Origin: Maribacter algarum (ex Zhang et al. 2020) | GTDB taxonomy: Bacteria; Bacteroidota; Bacteroidia; Flavobacteriales; Flavobacteriaceae | DNA length: 64,000 nt | NCBI RefSeq assembly: GCF_005885635.1 | Contig: NZ_VATY01000002.1 | Span: 930,001 to 994,000 of the forward strand | Direction: 5' to 3' | In this document: positions 26,662-35,475 of the stretch, in pieces | Layout of the letters: every line of letters starts with the position of its first letter | Numbering within the stretch: the first letter of the stretch is position 1 | The notes under the pieces: model-generated | What the model was told of the DNA's origin: nothing | Seen by the model: only the letters and a program-made list of their open reading frames with translations | The model's database searches: none | Position numbers and translations under genes: made by a program

Positions 26662-27733
26662 AAAGCTGCTTTGGGTAGCGCTGGTGATGGTTCTCGGGCA
26701 GTCCGTCACCGCACAGGAAAAAGTATCTAAAAAGATAACGAAGACCTACGCCATGACCGATGCCGGTAAATTGAACCTGGAAAACAAATATGGAAACATT
26801 ACAATCAATGGATGGGATAAAAACGAGGTATCCGTAGCGATTTCCATTGAGGTAAACCATCGAAAAAAGGAAAATGCGGAAGCTTTATTGAAGCGTATCC
26901 AGCCTATAGCCAGGGATGGTGAGGAATTTGTATCCTTAGGTTATGAGATTCTTGAAAAGAAAACGGGATGGTTTGCCCGCCTAATTGACGAAGCTAATCC
27001 CTTTGATTACGACCGTAGTAATATACAAATCGATTATACCATATATATGCCTGCAAAAGCGGAATTGAAGATTACCAATACTTTCGGGGATGTTCTTATC
27101 GAAGATTGGACGGGTAAACTAAAAGCCCTAATCGAACACGGCGATGTTTGGCTCAGCGAGGATTTAAACAAAGCTGATTTTACTATGCGTTATGGGAAGC
27201 TTCGTGCCCAAAACATTAGTTATGGTAGTGTGGACATTAAAAATGGAGAACTTGATATAAGAGATTCCAAAAGCCTACGTCTAAACAGTAATGGTAGCGA
27301 TATTGCCATGGATGCGGTTACTTCACTCGAAATCTATTCAAATAAAGATAATATAAGTATGAATGAAGTAAGTACGATGTTCGGTACGCTGAAATTCTCC
27401 ACACTAGAATTAGATTATTTAACCAAAGAAGCAGATATGACTTTGAAAATTGCAGATTTTCGGGTGGGAAATATTACGAACAGCGATGTAAATATTGCCA
27501 TTAATCAAGAATCCTCTGAAATCAGTTTAAATGTAACTGACTTTTCTCATCAATTCGATGCTACCTTAGAACAAGGCTTGGTGCGTATGCCGAAGTCTTT
27601 CGATAACATCGATTCAAAAATGTTGGATAAGGGTAAAAAGCTAAGGGAAATCAAAGCTACCTATGGAAATAGTACCCAAGGTCGTATTTCAATTAGGGGT
27701 AAAAAGGGTGTGGTACTATTAAAAGAACTGTAG
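26633..27733 (+). CDS. DUF4097-like envelope protein
   Basis: Exported protein of 366 residues with a signal peptide (cleavage near VTAQ). Its body is built of short repeated beta-strands (LNLENKYGNITINGWDKN, then LKITNTFGDVLIEDW), as in the DUF4097/adhesin-like right-handed helix group. Several Met codons cluster at the start (26633, 26636, 26639, 26645), all inside the previous gene, so translation is coupled. Being third in a sigma/anti-sigma operon, it may be an effector or sensor in envelope stress. Confidence 0.75.
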   Translation: MMMIMDTLCKKLLWVALVMVLGQSVTAQEKVSKKITKTYAMTDAGKLNLENKYGNITINGWDKNEVSVAISIEVNHRKKENAEALLKRIQPIARDGEEFVSLGYEILEKKTGWFARLIDEANPFDYDRSNIQIDYTIYMPAKAELKITNTFGDVLIEDWTGKLKALIEHGDVWLSEDLNKADFTMRYGKLRAQNISYGSVDIKNGELDIRDSKSLRLNSNGSDIAMDAVTSLEIYSNKDNISMNEVSTMFGTLKFSTLELDYLTKEADMTLKIADFRVGNITNSDVNIAINQESSEISLNVTDFSHQFDATLEQGLVRMPKSFDNIDSKMLDKGKKLREIKATYGNSTQGRISIRGKKGVVLLKEL

Positions 27734-27869
27734 CATTTCTTATCATAAGTCAAGTTAAAAAACCCCCAGAAAATCGAATTTAGCGTAAGCTTATAAAATT
27801 TAACACGTGAATATGCAACTTTTCAGAAAATCATTTGTCTATCTAAGTAATCAATCAAAACATAACACT

Positions 27870-28532
27870 ATGAACAATCAAAAATCAATTTTTACACTTT
27901 TATTCTTCTGCCTTGTATTTATAGGTTTTGCGCAGGAGGAGGAAAGTGATTACGTAGAATTCAATGACCGCAACAATGTTGTACATGGCGTTTATTTGGG
28001 TTTGAACTTTGCCTTGGGGGAAGTTGATGACAAAGACACTTATATGGGCGGACTCAAAGTCGCTTATGTCGCTAATCAACAATTTGAAGTGGGTTTCGCG
28101 GGTAAATTCATCTATTCAGAACAGAATATATTTAACACCCGAACAAGTGAAAATGAAGATTTAATAGGAGGTTATGGAGGATTACATTTAGAACCAATTC
28201 TATTTAGTAAATCGAAAGTGAACTTATCTTTTCCATTATTAATTGGTGCGGGCGCCGTTGGTTATGTCGACCGTGATTTGATACGAGCTGAAGAAGATGT
28301 AAATCTTGACGACGATGACGTAGCGCTACTGTTCGTGCTGGAACCAGGTGTGAGTGCATTATTCAATATCAACAGATATCTTCAATTGGAAGCAGGTGTG
28401 AAATACCGCTTTTCAAACAAAATTGACCTTTTCGAGAGTCCAGTAGAACGCATAAATGGTTTTTCAGCGGGCATTGGTATAAAAGTGGGCGTTTTTAATT
28501 TGGGAAGAAATAGATATAAAAAGAAACTATAA
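27870..28532 (+). CDS. outer-membrane beta-barrel protein
   Basis: Protein of 220 residues from the ATG at 27870, which opens a signal peptide (SIFTLLFFCLVFIGFAQ); the frame extends upstream to 27807 without a signal. The mature part shows alternating hydrophobic strands with Gly/Tyr (VVHGVYLGLNFALGEV, YMGGLKVAYV, INGFSAGIGIKVGVF), fitting an eight-stranded barrel. The tail is basic. Cargo unknown. Lies between the DUF4097-like and DUF2807-like genes on the same strand. Confidence 0.75.
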   Translation: MNNQKSIFTLLFFCLVFIGFAQEEESDYVEFNDRNNVVHGVYLGLNFALGEVDDKDTYMGGLKVAYVANQQFEVGFAGKFIYSEQNIFNTRTSENEDLIGGYGGLHLEPILFSKSKVNLSFPLLIGAGAVGYVDRDLIRAEEDVNLDDDDVALLFVLEPGVSALFNINRYLQLEAGVKYRFSNKIDLFESPVERINGFSAGIGIKVGVFNLGRNRYKKKL

Positions 28533-28533
28533 G

Positions 28534-28704
28534 ATGAAGAATAAAAATAGTATTGCCAAAAGCTTTCATGCTGCAATTAAAACCCAGCATGTCTATATCG
28601 AAAACGAACAGGTCTTTCTAAAAAAGAATAATCAGGAAACCTTCATGGAAGAGACAAATGTAGCCGAATGGTTTCCGACAGATTTCAAATGGATTCCAGT
28701 TTAA
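28534..28704 (+). CDS. small conserved-looking protein (56 residues)
   Basis: ATG at 28534, one base after the barrel gene stop, to TAA at 28704. The peptide begins MKNKNSIAKSFHAAIKTQ and ends WFPTDFKWIPV. It has no signal peptide and a Trp/Phe-rich end. The tight spacing to the barrel gene and the absence of other coding content in the gap support a real gene. No family recognised. Confidence 0.55.
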   Translation: MKNKNSIAKSFHAAIKTQHVYIENEQVFLKKNNQETFMEETNVAEWFPTDFKWIPV

Positions 28705-28740
28705 TCTAGAGAATTATCAATCACTATAAAATCAATCAAA

Positions 28741-29463
28741 ATGAAAACAAAATCAATAGTAATCATACTTTTCCTAGGATTAGGACTTTTAACTTCCTGC
28801 GACCATGATACCATTCGAGCTTCGGATGAAGTAAGTTCGCTTGACTATTCCATTCCAGAATATTCTACTGTAAAAGTTTCAAATGCATTTAATACCAGAG
28901 TTACTTTTTCAGATACCGAAGAAAGCATTCGTATTGAAGCTAACGAGAATCTTCATGATCGAATCATCGTTCAGCGAGAAGGAAGTTCTTTGGTCATTCG
29001 ACTTAAGAAGTTTACCAGTGTCCGTGGTAATGCTACTCTAAATGCATATATCGTTACTAAGGACATTTCAAAGTTTGATATTAGCGAAGCTTCAAAATTA
29101 ATTTTAGAAAATCTTTGGGATACTGAAGATGGGCGGATTGAACTTTCGGGTGCTTCGAATTTCACTGGGGAAATAGCCACAAAACATCTAAACTTAGACA
29201 TGAGTGGTGCATCTAGTCTAGACCTTTATGGAAATTCAGTTTCCCTAGATGCAGATCTTTCGGGAAGTAGTGACATTCGAGATTTTGATTTATCGGTGAA
29301 AGATTTAAAAATAGAAATGTCAGGCGCTAGTGAAGCTTATCTTTCGATTAGCGAATCTATTGATATCAGGGCTTCTGGTGCTAGTTCTTTAAAATTCAAA
29401 GGAGATGCCAAGATTACATACAAACGTCTATCTGGCGCCTCAGAAATTGTAAAAATTGATTGA
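28741..29463 (+). CDS. DUF2807 (head GIN domain) lipoprotein
   Basis: Lipoprotein of 240 residues with lipobox LLTSC (Cys about 20). The mature part is a beta-helix of the DUF2807 type: VKVSNAFNTRVTFS, then LDMSGASSLDLYGNSV and repeated SGAS turns at the corners of the coil. Such proteins are common at the Bacteroidota cell surface and often follow ECF-controlled DUF4097-like genes. Function unknown. A terminator follows at 29495. Confidence 0.85.
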   Translation: MKTKSIVIILFLGLGLLTSCDHDTIRASDEVSSLDYSIPEYSTVKVSNAFNTRVTFSDTEESIRIEANENLHDRIIVQREGSSLVIRLKKFTSVRGNATLNAYIVTKDISKFDISEASKLILENLWDTEDGRIELSGASNFTGEIATKHLNLDMSGASSLDLYGNSVSLDADLSGSSDIRDFDLSVKDLKIEMSGASEAYLSISESIDIRASGASSLKFKGDAKITYKRLSGASEIVKID

Positions 29464-29494
29464 TGATGATTGGTTAGATCATGGTTTGAAAATG

Positions 29495-29525
29495 CCGCTA
29501 TTTTTAGATAGCGGTGTTTTTGTTT
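29495..29525 (+). terminator. intrinsic terminator after the DUF2807 gene
   Basis: CCGCTAT (29495-29501), loop TTTTAG, ATAGCGG (29508-29514), then GTTTTTGTTT. This is a 7-bp stem with a T-rich tail and sits about 30 bases after the stop. Confidence 0.8.
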
Positions 29526-29650
29526 GAACAATATGCAAAATGCTGAAGGCTTATTTTCAAAAATTTGTTCGGTAAGTCTGAAGCTAAAAAATAGAAATTA
29601 AGGATTGGTTGTCAAAATTAAAAATAATCTTCGACAGATTTTCGAGTCCA

Positions 29651-30595
29651 TTATAACTGTTTTTCAATGGGTGAACTGTTGTAGATTACTTTATTAATCT
29701 TCAATTCGTTTAAGAAAACTTCAAAAACGAACAAATTCTTTGTTCTAAATTCTCTAGGTGTAGTTTCATTTTTTGGATGAAAAGTGCCCCTAACCTCGCC
29801 TCTCATTATGACTAGGCTCCCTAGCCGTTCGAACTCAAAAATTTCATGTTTCATTTTTACTACACCCAGTTCCTTCTGGTTTTTTAAGAAATTGCCAAGT
29901 GCCTTTGTTCCGATATTTAGTTCATAACCAGGAGCCATGTGTACTACATCATCAGCATATACTTTAAGTTGTTCTTCAACTGAAATTTCAGTATCGTCCA
30001 AAACAACCAATATCTCTTCTATCTGGTTTTTTAAATTTCCTTCATCTAGTCGTACAAAATGACCTTCGTAAAATAGTCCTGTTGGATTGTCGGAAGCATC
30101 GAATTGAACCGATTTCATGTGATACTCATTTTTGCTAATCCATCGGTAATTGTACACACGGTAAGTATCTTTTGGTTCACCTTCAAAAAATATCTTTAGC
30201 GTAATATCTCCATTTTTAGAAATGCTTCCCTCTCCAACTCCAGCTCTTAGTTCACCGAAACTTGACAGATGATTGATTTTTTTGGTTACTGGATTATATG
30301 ACCAAAAAATATGCCCGTTGGGTTCTGGTCCATCAATTATGGAAAACAAGCTATTTGTTGTATTAATTTGTGTGGAAATAGTATGATGCTTGGGTATAGC
30401 AAGCGTATCGGTAGAATTTCCCCAGTTTTGTATCCATTTATTATCCTTAAGTGTCCATTCACCAATGAATTCTTTAAATGGATTCTTTACCATGTTGACT
30501 TGATTCAATCCGTTGGTATCAAAGGAAATTATCTCTTTTTGAGAAAAGCTCTTTGTCATGAAAAGCAAAAAGATAGTTACAGTGAAATATTTCAT
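29651..30595 (-). CDS. exported protein with C-terminal NTF2/SnoaL-like domain
   Basis: Protein of 314 residues with a signal peptide (cleavage near SFSQ, about 19). The N-terminal half (about 35-180) is a beta-rich domain with FKEFIGEWTLKDNKWIQNW, like DUF1579-type lipocalin folds. The C-terminal half (about 195-300) is NTF2-like (VYADDVVHMAPGYELNIGTKALGNF). Third of three adjacent minus-strand genes with the same fold. Probably binds a small ligand in the periplasm; no catalytic residues can be assigned. Confidence 0.72.
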   Translation of the reverse strand: MKYFTVTIFLLFMTKSFSQKEIISFDTNGLNQVNMVKNPFKEFIGEWTLKDNKWIQNWGNSTDTLAIPKHHTISTQINTTNSLFSIIDGPEPNGHIFWSYNPVTKKINHLSSFGELRAGVGEGSISKNGDITLKIFFEGEPKDTYRVYNYRWISKNEYHMKSVQFDASDNPTGLFYEGHFVRLDEGNLKNQIEEILVVLDDTEISVEEQLKVYADDVVHMAPGYELNIGTKALGNFLKNQKELGVVKMKHEIFEFERLGSLVIMRGEVRGTFHPKNETTPREFRTKNLFVFEVFLNELKINKVIYNSSPIEKQL

Positions 30596-30605
30596 ACGAC
30601 TTTAT

Positions 30606-31526
30606 TTATTCTTTGGGAGAAGCTGGCACACTATGATTGATCATTTGTCTATAAATTTTGATGGAACCATCTTCCATTTTTTTATACAATGTCAATCCTT
30701 TACCCTCAATATATGAGGGTTGTCCTTCCCAAGTCCAACCAACATAATATTCACCAAACTTCAATGCGTATTTACCCATATCAATGACCTTTACACTTTT
30801 TGTCATCAATGAATCCATCTGAAAGTCAGGATTGTAGTGCGCATCAAAATAGGCTGCTATTTTATCCTTACCAACAAAAGGTGGGTCATAATAGGTCATG
30901 TAGGTAGCGTCGTCAGCATAGGTCTTCATTTGGCGTTTTGAATCACCAGTAAATACCGCATCATATACAAATTTTCGGATTTCTTCGATGTCTTTTTCCC
31001 ATTTGGTGCTAGGCTTTACTGCTTTAGAATCCGATACGGGAACCGAAATAAAATTCAAGTTCTCAGTCTCAAAATAGTTTGAAGCCCCCCAAATATGTGC
31101 CATGATTTTCGGGGGATTATCACTGTCAAATTCCCAGTAAGTCAAATACTTTCCGACATATTGAAAATCTTTGCCACTTGGAGTTTTATAAAGATGTTCA
31201 AATGTGCCCAACTCAACAAAATATTCACCCAACGGAAGTATCTCAAAGGCTTCTTTAGAGAATTTTGAGGTACTGGTCTTTTCAAAAAATTTACTATAGT
31301 ATGCAGAGATTTTTGACTTGCCAATAAGCGATTTATGGTATTCCGGAAGCAACGTTGCCTCATCACAGAATAAGGAGAGAGTGTTTTCCAAAGACTCTGA
31401 TTTCAATGCTTCAACCAATTTTTGGCTTTGTTGGCTGACTTGCCGTTCTTTGTTATCTGTTTGTTGAAAGGCCAGTACATTTTGGGATAAGACAAGTATG
31501 CACATAATTCTAACTAAAATTCTCAT
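30606..31526 (-). CDS. exported protein with two tandem NTF2/SnoaL-like domains
   Basis: Protein of 306 residues with a signal peptide (cleavage near NVLAF). Two copies of the DUF4440/SnoaL-like fold follow: about 35-150 (LFCDEATLLPEYHKSLIGKS) and about 175-300 (TYADDATYMTYYDPPFVGKD). The internal duplication is visible in the repeated D-EAT/DDAT ... GKxKI pattern. Located 10 bases before the next minus-strand gene; the three genes form one operon. Confidence 0.75.
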   Translation of the reverse strand: MRILVRIMCILVLSQNVLAFQQTDNKERQVSQQSQKLVEALKSESLENTLSLFCDEATLLPEYHKSLIGKSKISAYYSKFFEKTSTSKFSKEAFEILPLGEYFVELGTFEHLYKTPSGKDFQYVGKYLTYWEFDSDNPPKIMAHIWGASNYFETENLNFISVPVSDSKAVKPSTKWEKDIEEIRKFVYDAVFTGDSKRQMKTYADDATYMTYYDPPFVGKDKIAAYFDAHYNPDFQMDSLMTKSVKVIDMGKYALKFGEYYVGWTWEGQPSYIEGKGLTLYKKMEDGSIKIYRQMINHSVPASPKE

Positions 31527-31560
31527 GTTCTTCTATTTAAGGATTCAATTCATGTAAGTT

Positions 31561-32061
31561 TTAGTTCGTCGGCTCTTCATAAGGCTGAATAATCTCATGA
31601 ATCGTAGCCCAGCCTGTAGGGCTTTCATCATAGCGCTGTAAAATCACCAAAGTTCTGCCTCGGAATATAAATGGTTCATCCCCATTTTTTGGAATAAGGC
31701 GAAGACCAAAGAGCATCTGTTTTATGACCATATCTCCTTTGTGTATGAATAGCTCTTCCTTCTTATCATTTAAAAATTCAAGATCAAAGTTGGCCATAGT
31801 ATCACGAAGCCCTTCTAAAACAGCCTCGCGGCCTACTTTTAGATTATTATAACCCAATGCCTTGACCACCTCAGGGTGGTGGTACAATTTTATGGTTTCC
31901 ACATCTCCACTTTTAAAGGCCTCCCTAACTGCAAGTCCCCCGGCATTGATTTGTTGGACAATTTCCTCTTCCATAGTTGTATTTTGGGAATAACAAGTGT
32001 TATTAATGTTTAGGAGAAAAAAGAGAATGGGAATTCCGATGACTTTGTATATACTCTTCAT
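31561..32061 (-). CDS. exported NTF2/SnoaL-like protein
   Basis: Protein of 166 residues with a signal peptide (about 1-26, NTCYSQ). One DUF4440-like domain: an N-terminal helix (EEIVQQINAGGLAVREAFKSGDVE), then YHHPEVVKALGYNN with GREAVLEGL, and a strand-rich C terminus. First gene of the minus-strand trio. Divergent from the LytS-type kinase, with 243 bases of shared upstream region that carries direct repeats. Confidence 0.75.
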   Translation of the reverse strand: MKSIYKVIGIPILFFLLNINNTCYSQNTTMEEEIVQQINAGGLAVREAFKSGDVETIKLYHHPEVVKALGYNNLKVGREAVLEGLRDTMANFDLEFLNDKKEELFIHKGDMVIKQMLFGLRLIPKNGDEPFIFRGRTLVILQRYDESPTGWATIHEIIQPYEEPTN

Positions 32062-32193
32062 TTGTTAGATACTATTGGTTCATTCCAAATAAAATAGATA
32101 TTCGGCTTAACAAAAAATAACATTGTCTTTAGGTTGCGGATAATTGACAAGGGGTAACATATTGATTATATCCTGGGAAAAAATGAAAGATTA

Positions 32194-32236
32194 ATCTGAA
32201 GGATTACCTTTTGTCATCTAAAGGTTACCTGTTATC
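32194..32236. promoter_or_regulatory. tandem direct repeat upstream of the LytS-type kinase gene
   Basis: ATCTGAAGGATTACCT (from 32194) and ATCTAAAGGTTACCT (from 32216) repeat with a 22-base period, two helical turns. Weaker AGGTT-like half-sites lie at about 32126 and 32146. The arrangement fits a dimeric regulator binding one face of the DNA, possibly the LytTR protein encoded downstream. Confidence 0.5.
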
Positions 32237-32304
32237 AATTTCGTAACAAAAAGAAAAGAGAGCTACTTTGTTTTTGAGTAATTTTATATAAAGTATAGTA
32301 CGGT

Positions 32305-33417
32305 TTGATTGAAAAAGTGAAGTTGTTTTTTGTTCGGTACAAATTATACCATCTGATTTTTTGGTTTTTCTACCACTATTTCTGGTGGGCATTAACAAGC
32401 GGAAGTGCTATAGAAGCAGCCAACAATATTTTCTTTTCCGATTATACCATTAAGTTTTTGTTCTATGTTGGAATGCAAGCTTTGGGTGTTTACTTTAACC
32501 TTTACTATTTAATTCCGAAATTCTTACAGAAAGGAAAATACCTTGTCTATATTCCAGCACTCATATTGACTGTTCTTTTTACATCTTTTGGAATCATAGG
32601 TGGATACCATCTAAACGCCGCCGTTGTTGGAGTACCTTTTCAAGAACTTTTTAAGATTGCTCCAACGGAGTACTTTCTTCTTTTCAAGAGTAATGCCTTG
32701 CCTTCCACCCTGGCCAGCATGACGCTAGCCATGAGCGTTAAATTGGCCAAAAACTGGATGGCTTCAGAAAAAAGAAGAAATGAGGTGGAAAAGGAAAATT
32801 TGAAAACAGAACTTAAATTTTTACGCTCTCAATTTAATCCACATTTTCTATTCAACACCATTAACTCAATTTTTGTATTAATAAATAAAGACCAAGACAA
32901 GGCCTCAGATTCATTAGCTAAGTTTTCAGAATTATTACGGTATCAATTGTATGAATGTAATGAACCTTTTATTAATCTAGATAGGGAACTAAATTATTTA
33001 GAAAACTTCATAGAACTACAAAAACTAAGACAAGATCGTACAAAATTTGAACTGCATGTAGAACTTGACATTGCTGGGAATTACAATTTGGAAATTGCAC
33101 CCTTTATACTCATGCCCTTTGTCGAGAACGCCTTTAAACACGTTTCTCACTATAAGTCGACTAAAAATTGGATTGACATTAAATTAAATCTCATAGAAAA
33201 GGAGCTAGTATTCTATGTCGAAAACAGTAGGAATATTTTAGAAGTGAGTCGTGAAAACGATACTAGCGGCATTGGCCTCAACAATGTAAAACGCCGTTTA
33301 GAATTATTATATCCTAATGCCTATGCCTTAGACATTGTTAAGGGTAACACCAAGCACAATGTGCAACTACGATTACAATTAAACAAAATGCGAATCGAAA
33401 AAAACCGAATAGCCTAA
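32305..33417 (+). CDS. LytS-type membrane histidine kinase
   Basis: Protein of 370 residues. Four transmembrane helices (about 12-32, 48-70, 79-100, 130-148) precede a His_kinase domain with H180 in SQFNPHFLFNTINS. The ATPase part has MPFVENAFKHV (N box) and GIGLNNVKRRLELLYP (G box). There is no extracytoplasmic sensor domain, so sensing must occur in or near the membrane. The start is TTG at 32305. The stop overlaps the ATG of the regulator gene by one base (TAATG). Confidence 0.88.
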   Translation: MIEKVKLFFVRYKLYHLIFWFFYHYFWWALTSGSAIEAANNIFFSDYTIKFLFYVGMQALGVYFNLYYLIPKFLQKGKYLVYIPALILTVLFTSFGIIGGYHLNAAVVGVPFQELFKIAPTEYFLLFKSNALPSTLASMTLAMSVKLAKNWMASEKRRNEVEKENLKTELKFLRSQFNPHFLFNTINSIFVLINKDQDKASDSLAKFSELLRYQLYECNEPFINLDRELNYLENFIELQKLRQDRTKFELHVELDIAGNYNLEIAPFILMPFVENAFKHVSHYKSTKNWIDIKLNLIEKELVFYVENSRNILEVSRENDTSGIGLNNVKRRLELLYPNAYALDIVKGNTKHNVQLRLQLNKMRIEKNRIA

Positions 33418-34145
33418 TGCGACCTATCAATTGTGTTGTTATTGACGACGAGCCATTGGCGAGGGAAGGCCTTATTAATTACATACAGAAAATCGAATTT
33501 TTAACCTTTATTGGTGAAGGTAGTGATCCTACGGACTTATTTGCCATAGAGAAAAATCAATCTCCCGATTTGATTTTTATGGATATTCAAATGCCTACGA
33601 TGACAGGAATTGAATATTTGAAATCTACTAAAAACCGACCTATGGTCATTATTACAACGGCCTATCCAAGTTACGCCTTAGAAGGTTTTGAATTGGATGT
33701 TTTGGACTATATGGTAAAGCCCATAACCTTTGAGCGATTTTTTAAGGGAGTATATAAGGCAAAAGACTATTTTTCGATAGGTAAGGGAGAAACTAACCCT
33801 CTTAGCTTTAATGCCAAACCTGACTATTTTTTTGTGAAGTGCGATTCCGTTTTTGAAAAAATCTTTTTTAATGATGTAGCATATGTACAGGCCTTGCAGA
33901 ACTACGTGATTATTTATACTTCCCATGGCAAATTTATGCCTTTGCTTACGATGAAGCGCATGGAAGAACTCTTAGGAAGCGAAAAGTTTATTAGAGTTCA
34001 CAAATCATACTTAGTAGCGGTGGATAAAATCCGTTCTATAGAAAGTACCCGAATAAAATTAGAAGGTGCAGAAATTCCTCTGAGCCGAAACTACAAGGAT
34101 GCTGTTTTTAAAAAAGTACTTGATAAATCCCTTTTCAAAAAGTAA
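33417..34145 (+). CDS. LytTR-type response regulator
   Basis: Response regulator of 242 residues. The receiver domain has acidic pocket IDDEP (9-13), phospho-acceptor D56 (FMDIQMP) and K108-like Lys in VKPITF. The LytTR DNA-binding domain (about 135-240) shows YVQALQNYVIIYTSHGKF and FIRVHKSYLVAVDKI. Cotranscribed with the LytS-type kinase. It ends 6 bases from the stop of hisIE on the other strand. Its target may be its own promoter repeats at 32194-32236 and the divergent NTF2-like genes. Confidence 0.9.
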   Translation: MRPINCVVIDDEPLAREGLINYIQKIEFLTFIGEGSDPTDLFAIEKNQSPDLIFMDIQMPTMTGIEYLKSTKNRPMVIITTAYPSYALEGFELDVLDYMVKPITFERFFKGVYKAKDYFSIGKGETNPLSFNAKPDYFFVKCDSVFEKIFFNDVAYVQALQNYVIIYTSHGKFMPLLTMKRMEELLGSEKFIRVHKSYLVAVDKIRSIESTRIKLEGAEIPLSRNYKDAVFKKVLDKSLFKK

Positions 34146-34151
34146 GATGAA

Positions 34152-34751
34152 CTAATTGTGTCTTTTCTTCAATTCAGTTTCGATATCCTTTAGCGAAAAA
34201 CCCTTTGCTTGTAAAAGAATAAGATAGTGAAAGAGCAAATCAGCACTTTCATATAGAAAGAGTTCGTCATTATCATCTTTTGCTTCAATAACCGTTTCTA
34301 CCGCCTCCTCGCCTACTTTTTGTGCAATTTTATTAATACCTTTTTCAAAAAGTGATGCCACATATGATTTACTACCATCGGCAGAAGTTCTTCTTTGTTC
34401 AATAACGGATTCTAATTGTGATAAGAATCCGAAATTAGAGGTGTTTTCTTCATTCCAACAAGTATCGCTTCCAGTATGACACGTTGGCCCTTGGGGATTC
34501 ACAGAAATTAACAAGGTATCGTCATCACAATCATTTTTGATATCCACCAAGTTTAAAAAATTGCCACTCTCCTCGCCTTTCGTCCATAAACGTTTCTTTG
34601 AGCGACTGAAAAAAGTCACCTTTTTAGTTTCCCGAGTTTTATCAAATGCCTCCTGATTCATGTAGCCCAACATCAATACATTCTTGGTTTGCGCATCTTG
34701 AATGATTGCTGGTACGAGTCCGTCTGAATTTTTATTGAAATCTATTTCCAT
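34152..34751 (-). CDS. hisIE: phosphoribosyl-AMP cyclohydrolase / phosphoribosyl-ATP pyrophosphatase
   Basis: Bifunctional enzyme of 199 residues for steps 2 and 3 of histidine synthesis. The HisI half (about 1-105) has the metal site DCDDDTLL and CHTGSDTCW. The HisE half (about 110-197) has SYVASLFEKGINKIAQKVGEEAVE, the pyrophosphohydrolase helix with acidic metal ligands. Length is that of the usual fusion. It is the last gene of the operon, 4 bases after the racemase gene. No terminator hairpin is seen after it. Confidence 0.95.
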   Translation of the reverse strand: MEIDFNKNSDGLVPAIIQDAQTKNVLMLGYMNQEAFDKTRETKKVTFFSRSKKRLWTKGEESGNFLNLVDIKNDCDDDTLLISVNPQGPTCHTGSDTCWNEENTSNFGFLSQLESVIEQRRTSADGSKSYVASLFEKGINKIAQKVGEEAVETVIEAKDDNDELFLYESADLLFHYLILLQAKGFSLKDIETELKKRHN

Positions 34752-34755
34752 CGTA

Positions 34756-35466
34756 TTACTTGGTTTGTGTCATTTCTGCCAAAGCAAAATCCACAGCAGC
34801 CTGAGCATGAATCTTAGTAGTATCAAAAACGGGAATGTCACAATCTTCCGATTGAATCAATAACGGGATTTCAGTACAGCCTAAAATAGCTGCTTCTGCG
34901 CCATTACTTTCTGATTTCTTGATGATTTCAACGTACTTAGCCTTTGAATCCTTAGAAATAATCCCTTTCGACAATTCATCATAAATTACCTGATGAACCG
35001 TATCCCTATCTTCCGAAGATGGTATCAATACTTCAATTCCAAATTGTTCTTTTAAAATATCCTTGTAAAAGTCTAACTCCATAGTATATTTTGTACCTAG
35101 TAGCAATACTTTTTGAATTCCTTTATCCTGTATTGATTTGCCCGTTGCTTCTGCTATATGTAAAAGCGGAACATTTATGTTCTCTTTGATTTTATCAGCA
35201 GATAAGTGCATTGTATTTGCGCACACCAAAATAATATCGGCACCCGCCGTTTCTAAACTCTTGGCAATTGTGGCCATTTGGGTATGTAGGGTATCCCAGT
35301 CGCCAGCACTTTGTTTCGCGGAGATATCCGCAAAATTTACCGATTCTATTAAACAACTACAAGAATATTTCCCGCCAAGCGCTTCAGAAACCATTGTATT
35401 TAAATATTCGTAATAAAGCTTGGTCGATTGCCAAGTAATGCCACCTATTAAACCTATTTTTTTCAT
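34756..35466 (-). CDS. aspartate/glutamate racemase family protein
   Basis: Racemase of 236 residues. Both catalytic cysteines of the family are visible: C82 in VCANTMH and C197 in ILGCTEIPLL. The N terminus MKKIGLIGGITWQST is typical of the YgeA-like group, which racemises various amino acids. It sits inside the his operon, 9 bases after hisF, though it has no role in the histidine pathway. Substrate cannot be predicted. Confidence 0.85.
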   Translation of the reverse strand: MKKIGLIGGITWQSTKLYYEYLNTMVSEALGGKYSCSCLIESVNFADISAKQSAGDWDTLHTQMATIAKSLETAGADIILVCANTMHLSADKIKENINVPLLHIAEATGKSIQDKGIQKVLLLGTKYTMELDFYKDILKEQFGIEVLIPSSEDRDTVHQVIYDELSKGIISKDSKAKYVEIIKKSESNGAEAAILGCTEIPLLIQSEDCDIPVFDTTKIHAQAAVDFALAEMTQTK

Positions 35467-35475
35467 AACTCCAGC

